The notes under the pieces are model-generated. The model was not told the origin of the DNA and did not search any database. It saw only the letters and a list, made by a program, of their open reading frames with translations. Shown in pieces: positions 63,117 through 64,000 of a DNA stretch of 64,000 nt. Numbering within the stretch: position 1 is the stretch's first letter; each line of letters starts with the position of its first letter. The stretch covers positions 33,579 through 97,578 of the forward strand of contig ONIP01000005.1 in NCBI GenBank assembly GCA_900317955.1. The letters run 5' to 3'. The translations under genes were made by a program, and so were the position numbers. This stretch comes from an uncultured Bacteroidales bacterium. Its GTDB lineage: Bacteria > Bacteroidota > Bacteroidia > Bacteroidales > P3.

Positions 63117-63797
63117 TCATGAGCCAAATACATTGTGGAGTAAATCCTTGTTTAATTCTGGGTGGGCATTGTATAGGTCAATGTTGTGCTCCGCTATAGT
63201 CTGGATTAGTTGCCATTCATCTTCTCGTAAAGGATGGTATGTTTCTCTGGGGTAGTGCATCAAGTCATCGTATTCTTCGACGTGGTCAAGTACATAGTCA
63301 GTTTCTTCCGTAATGGTTTTAAGCATGCTCATTAGTTCCACTAAGGAATGGTGGTGGGCAAAATATGCAAAAAACAGGAAAGAGGCAGTCTTCTTGGTTA
63401 TATCATATACTTTTGGGATGTATTCATGCAAAATCACATCGAAAGCTGGTTTCCCATTGGCTGCCGTAAAGTCCTCGACTTCTTTCTGGCAGAGCATTGC
63501 TGCGGCATATAGTACATGCGTCTTATATCCCAATTCATACTCCAAGTCATTTTTCCTTTCTTTCGCCTCGGTAGGATTAAAGGTCTCAATATAGTCCAAA
63601 TAAGTGCGGTACATATCCTCTCCCTCCCCAGAGAAGCCATTCATAGAGTCCAGCAATCGGTCGGCAATCCTATCAAGCATGTCAATATTCTTCTCGCCAC
63701 GATTCATTGCCTCTTGTAACATACGTGAAGCATGTTCGGCATTTTCGTGTTCCAGTTGGAGTACCCGTTTGATATTATTGTATAGTTCGTCGTCCAT
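63117..63797 (-). CDS. Helical protein of unknown function
   Basis: A 226-residue, almost entirely alpha-helical, acidic and soluble protein, starting MDDELYNNIKRVLQLEHENAEH. A hydrophobic segment (TASFLFFAYFAHHHSLVELM) near residue 140 could be a buried helix or membrane contact. I do not recognise the family. Confidence 0.6.
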   Translation of the reverse strand: MDDELYNNIKRVLQLEHENAEHASRMLQEAMNRGEKNIDMLDRIADRLLDSMNGFSGEGEDMYRTYLDYIETFNPTEAKERKNDLEYELGYKTHVLYAAAMLCQKEVEDFTAANGKPAFDVILHEYIPKVYDITKKTASFLFFAYFAHHHSLVELMSMLKTITEETDYVLDHVEEYDDLMHYPRETYHPLREDEWQLIQTIAEHNIDLYNAHPELNKDLLHNVFGS

Positions 63798-63860
63798 GTT
63801 TATTGTTCAATTGGTCTTGAAAAAGGCAATCCTTTAGTATTGCAATTGCTTTTTCTTGGT

Positions 63861-63983
63861 CTAATAGTCATTTTGCAGGCTGCGTCATGGTCTGAATATA
63901 TGAACAGCGGGCGTTTTGAGCGATTCAAAAGGTTTTTGCAAAAATCGGCTTGAGAAAATGCTCTAATAGTCATTTTGCAGGCT
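63861..63983. repeat. 102-base direct repeat at the right edge
   Basis: CTAATAGTCATTTTGCAGGC(T) occurs at 63861-63881 and again at 63963-63983, followed in both by a CATGG. The window ends soon after, so a longer array could continue. Stretch 63798-64000 holds no supported gene. Confidence 0.6.
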
Positions 63984-64000
63984 ATGACATGGCGAAGAGC

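Overview
The window is chromosomal DNA from a member of the Bacteroidota, almost certainly order Bacteroidales. Supporting signs: promoters of the TTTG-N18-21-TAnnTTTG type recognised by the Bacteroidetes primary sigma factor; start codons without Shine-Dalgarno sequences; a type IX secretion (T9SS) sorting domain on an M1 peptidase; a PorE-like OmpA/propeller protein; a zinc-less L36; and the Bacteroidota gene order rpsL-rpsG-fusA-S10-spc-alpha-eno. No rRNA, tRNA, CRISPR array or transposase was seen.

Layout. 1-1.2 kb: a RelE/ParE-type toxin-antitoxin pair followed by a run of hairpin repeats. 1.2-5.9 kb (minus): lolE/ftsX-like permease, rbfA, a secreted beta-barrel-like protein and a T9SS-exported M1 peptidase. 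6.1-15.8 kb (plus): SPFH protein, tiny membrane protein and ribbon-helix-helix protein (translationally coupled), a DUF4412-like/thioredoxin fusion, three related four-helix membrane proteins, a lipoprotein, an acyltransferase, an ABC-2 exporter pair, a CPBP protease, a small lipoprotein and a SprT-like protein. 15.8-26.7 kb (minus): miaA, PorE-like protein, NamZ-like (DUF1343) lipoprotein, dut, clpP, trmD, M23/LysM hydrolase, a small membrane protein and lepA.

26.7-35.3 kb is an AT-rich accessory island. It holds an AAA/DUF4143-type ATPase flanked by two copies of a structured repeat, a large M48 membrane metalloprotease, and a sacsin-type GHKL ATPase whose DUF3883/NOV-like C-terminal domain is cut off by a single in-frame amber codon. 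Upstream lies a rod-like RNA with its own canonical promoter and promoter-mimicking sequence, a candidate 6S RNA. The ATPase/NOV gene plus the metalloprotease is the best candidate here for an undescribed (possibly defence) system.

35.5-41.4 kb (minus): an ECF sigma factor, a membrane protein likely to be its regulator, a secreted protein and a TonB-dependent receptor-like beta-barrel; then a secreted YD-like protein and a lipoprotein. 41.6-61.8 kb (minus): eno and the complete str-S10-spc-alpha ribosomal block, driven by a canonical promoter upstream of rpsL. 62.0-64.0 kb: a flavodoxin/ferredoxin protein with its own promoter, AT-rich intergenic repeats, an unrecognised helical protein, and a 102-bp direct repeat running to the window edge.
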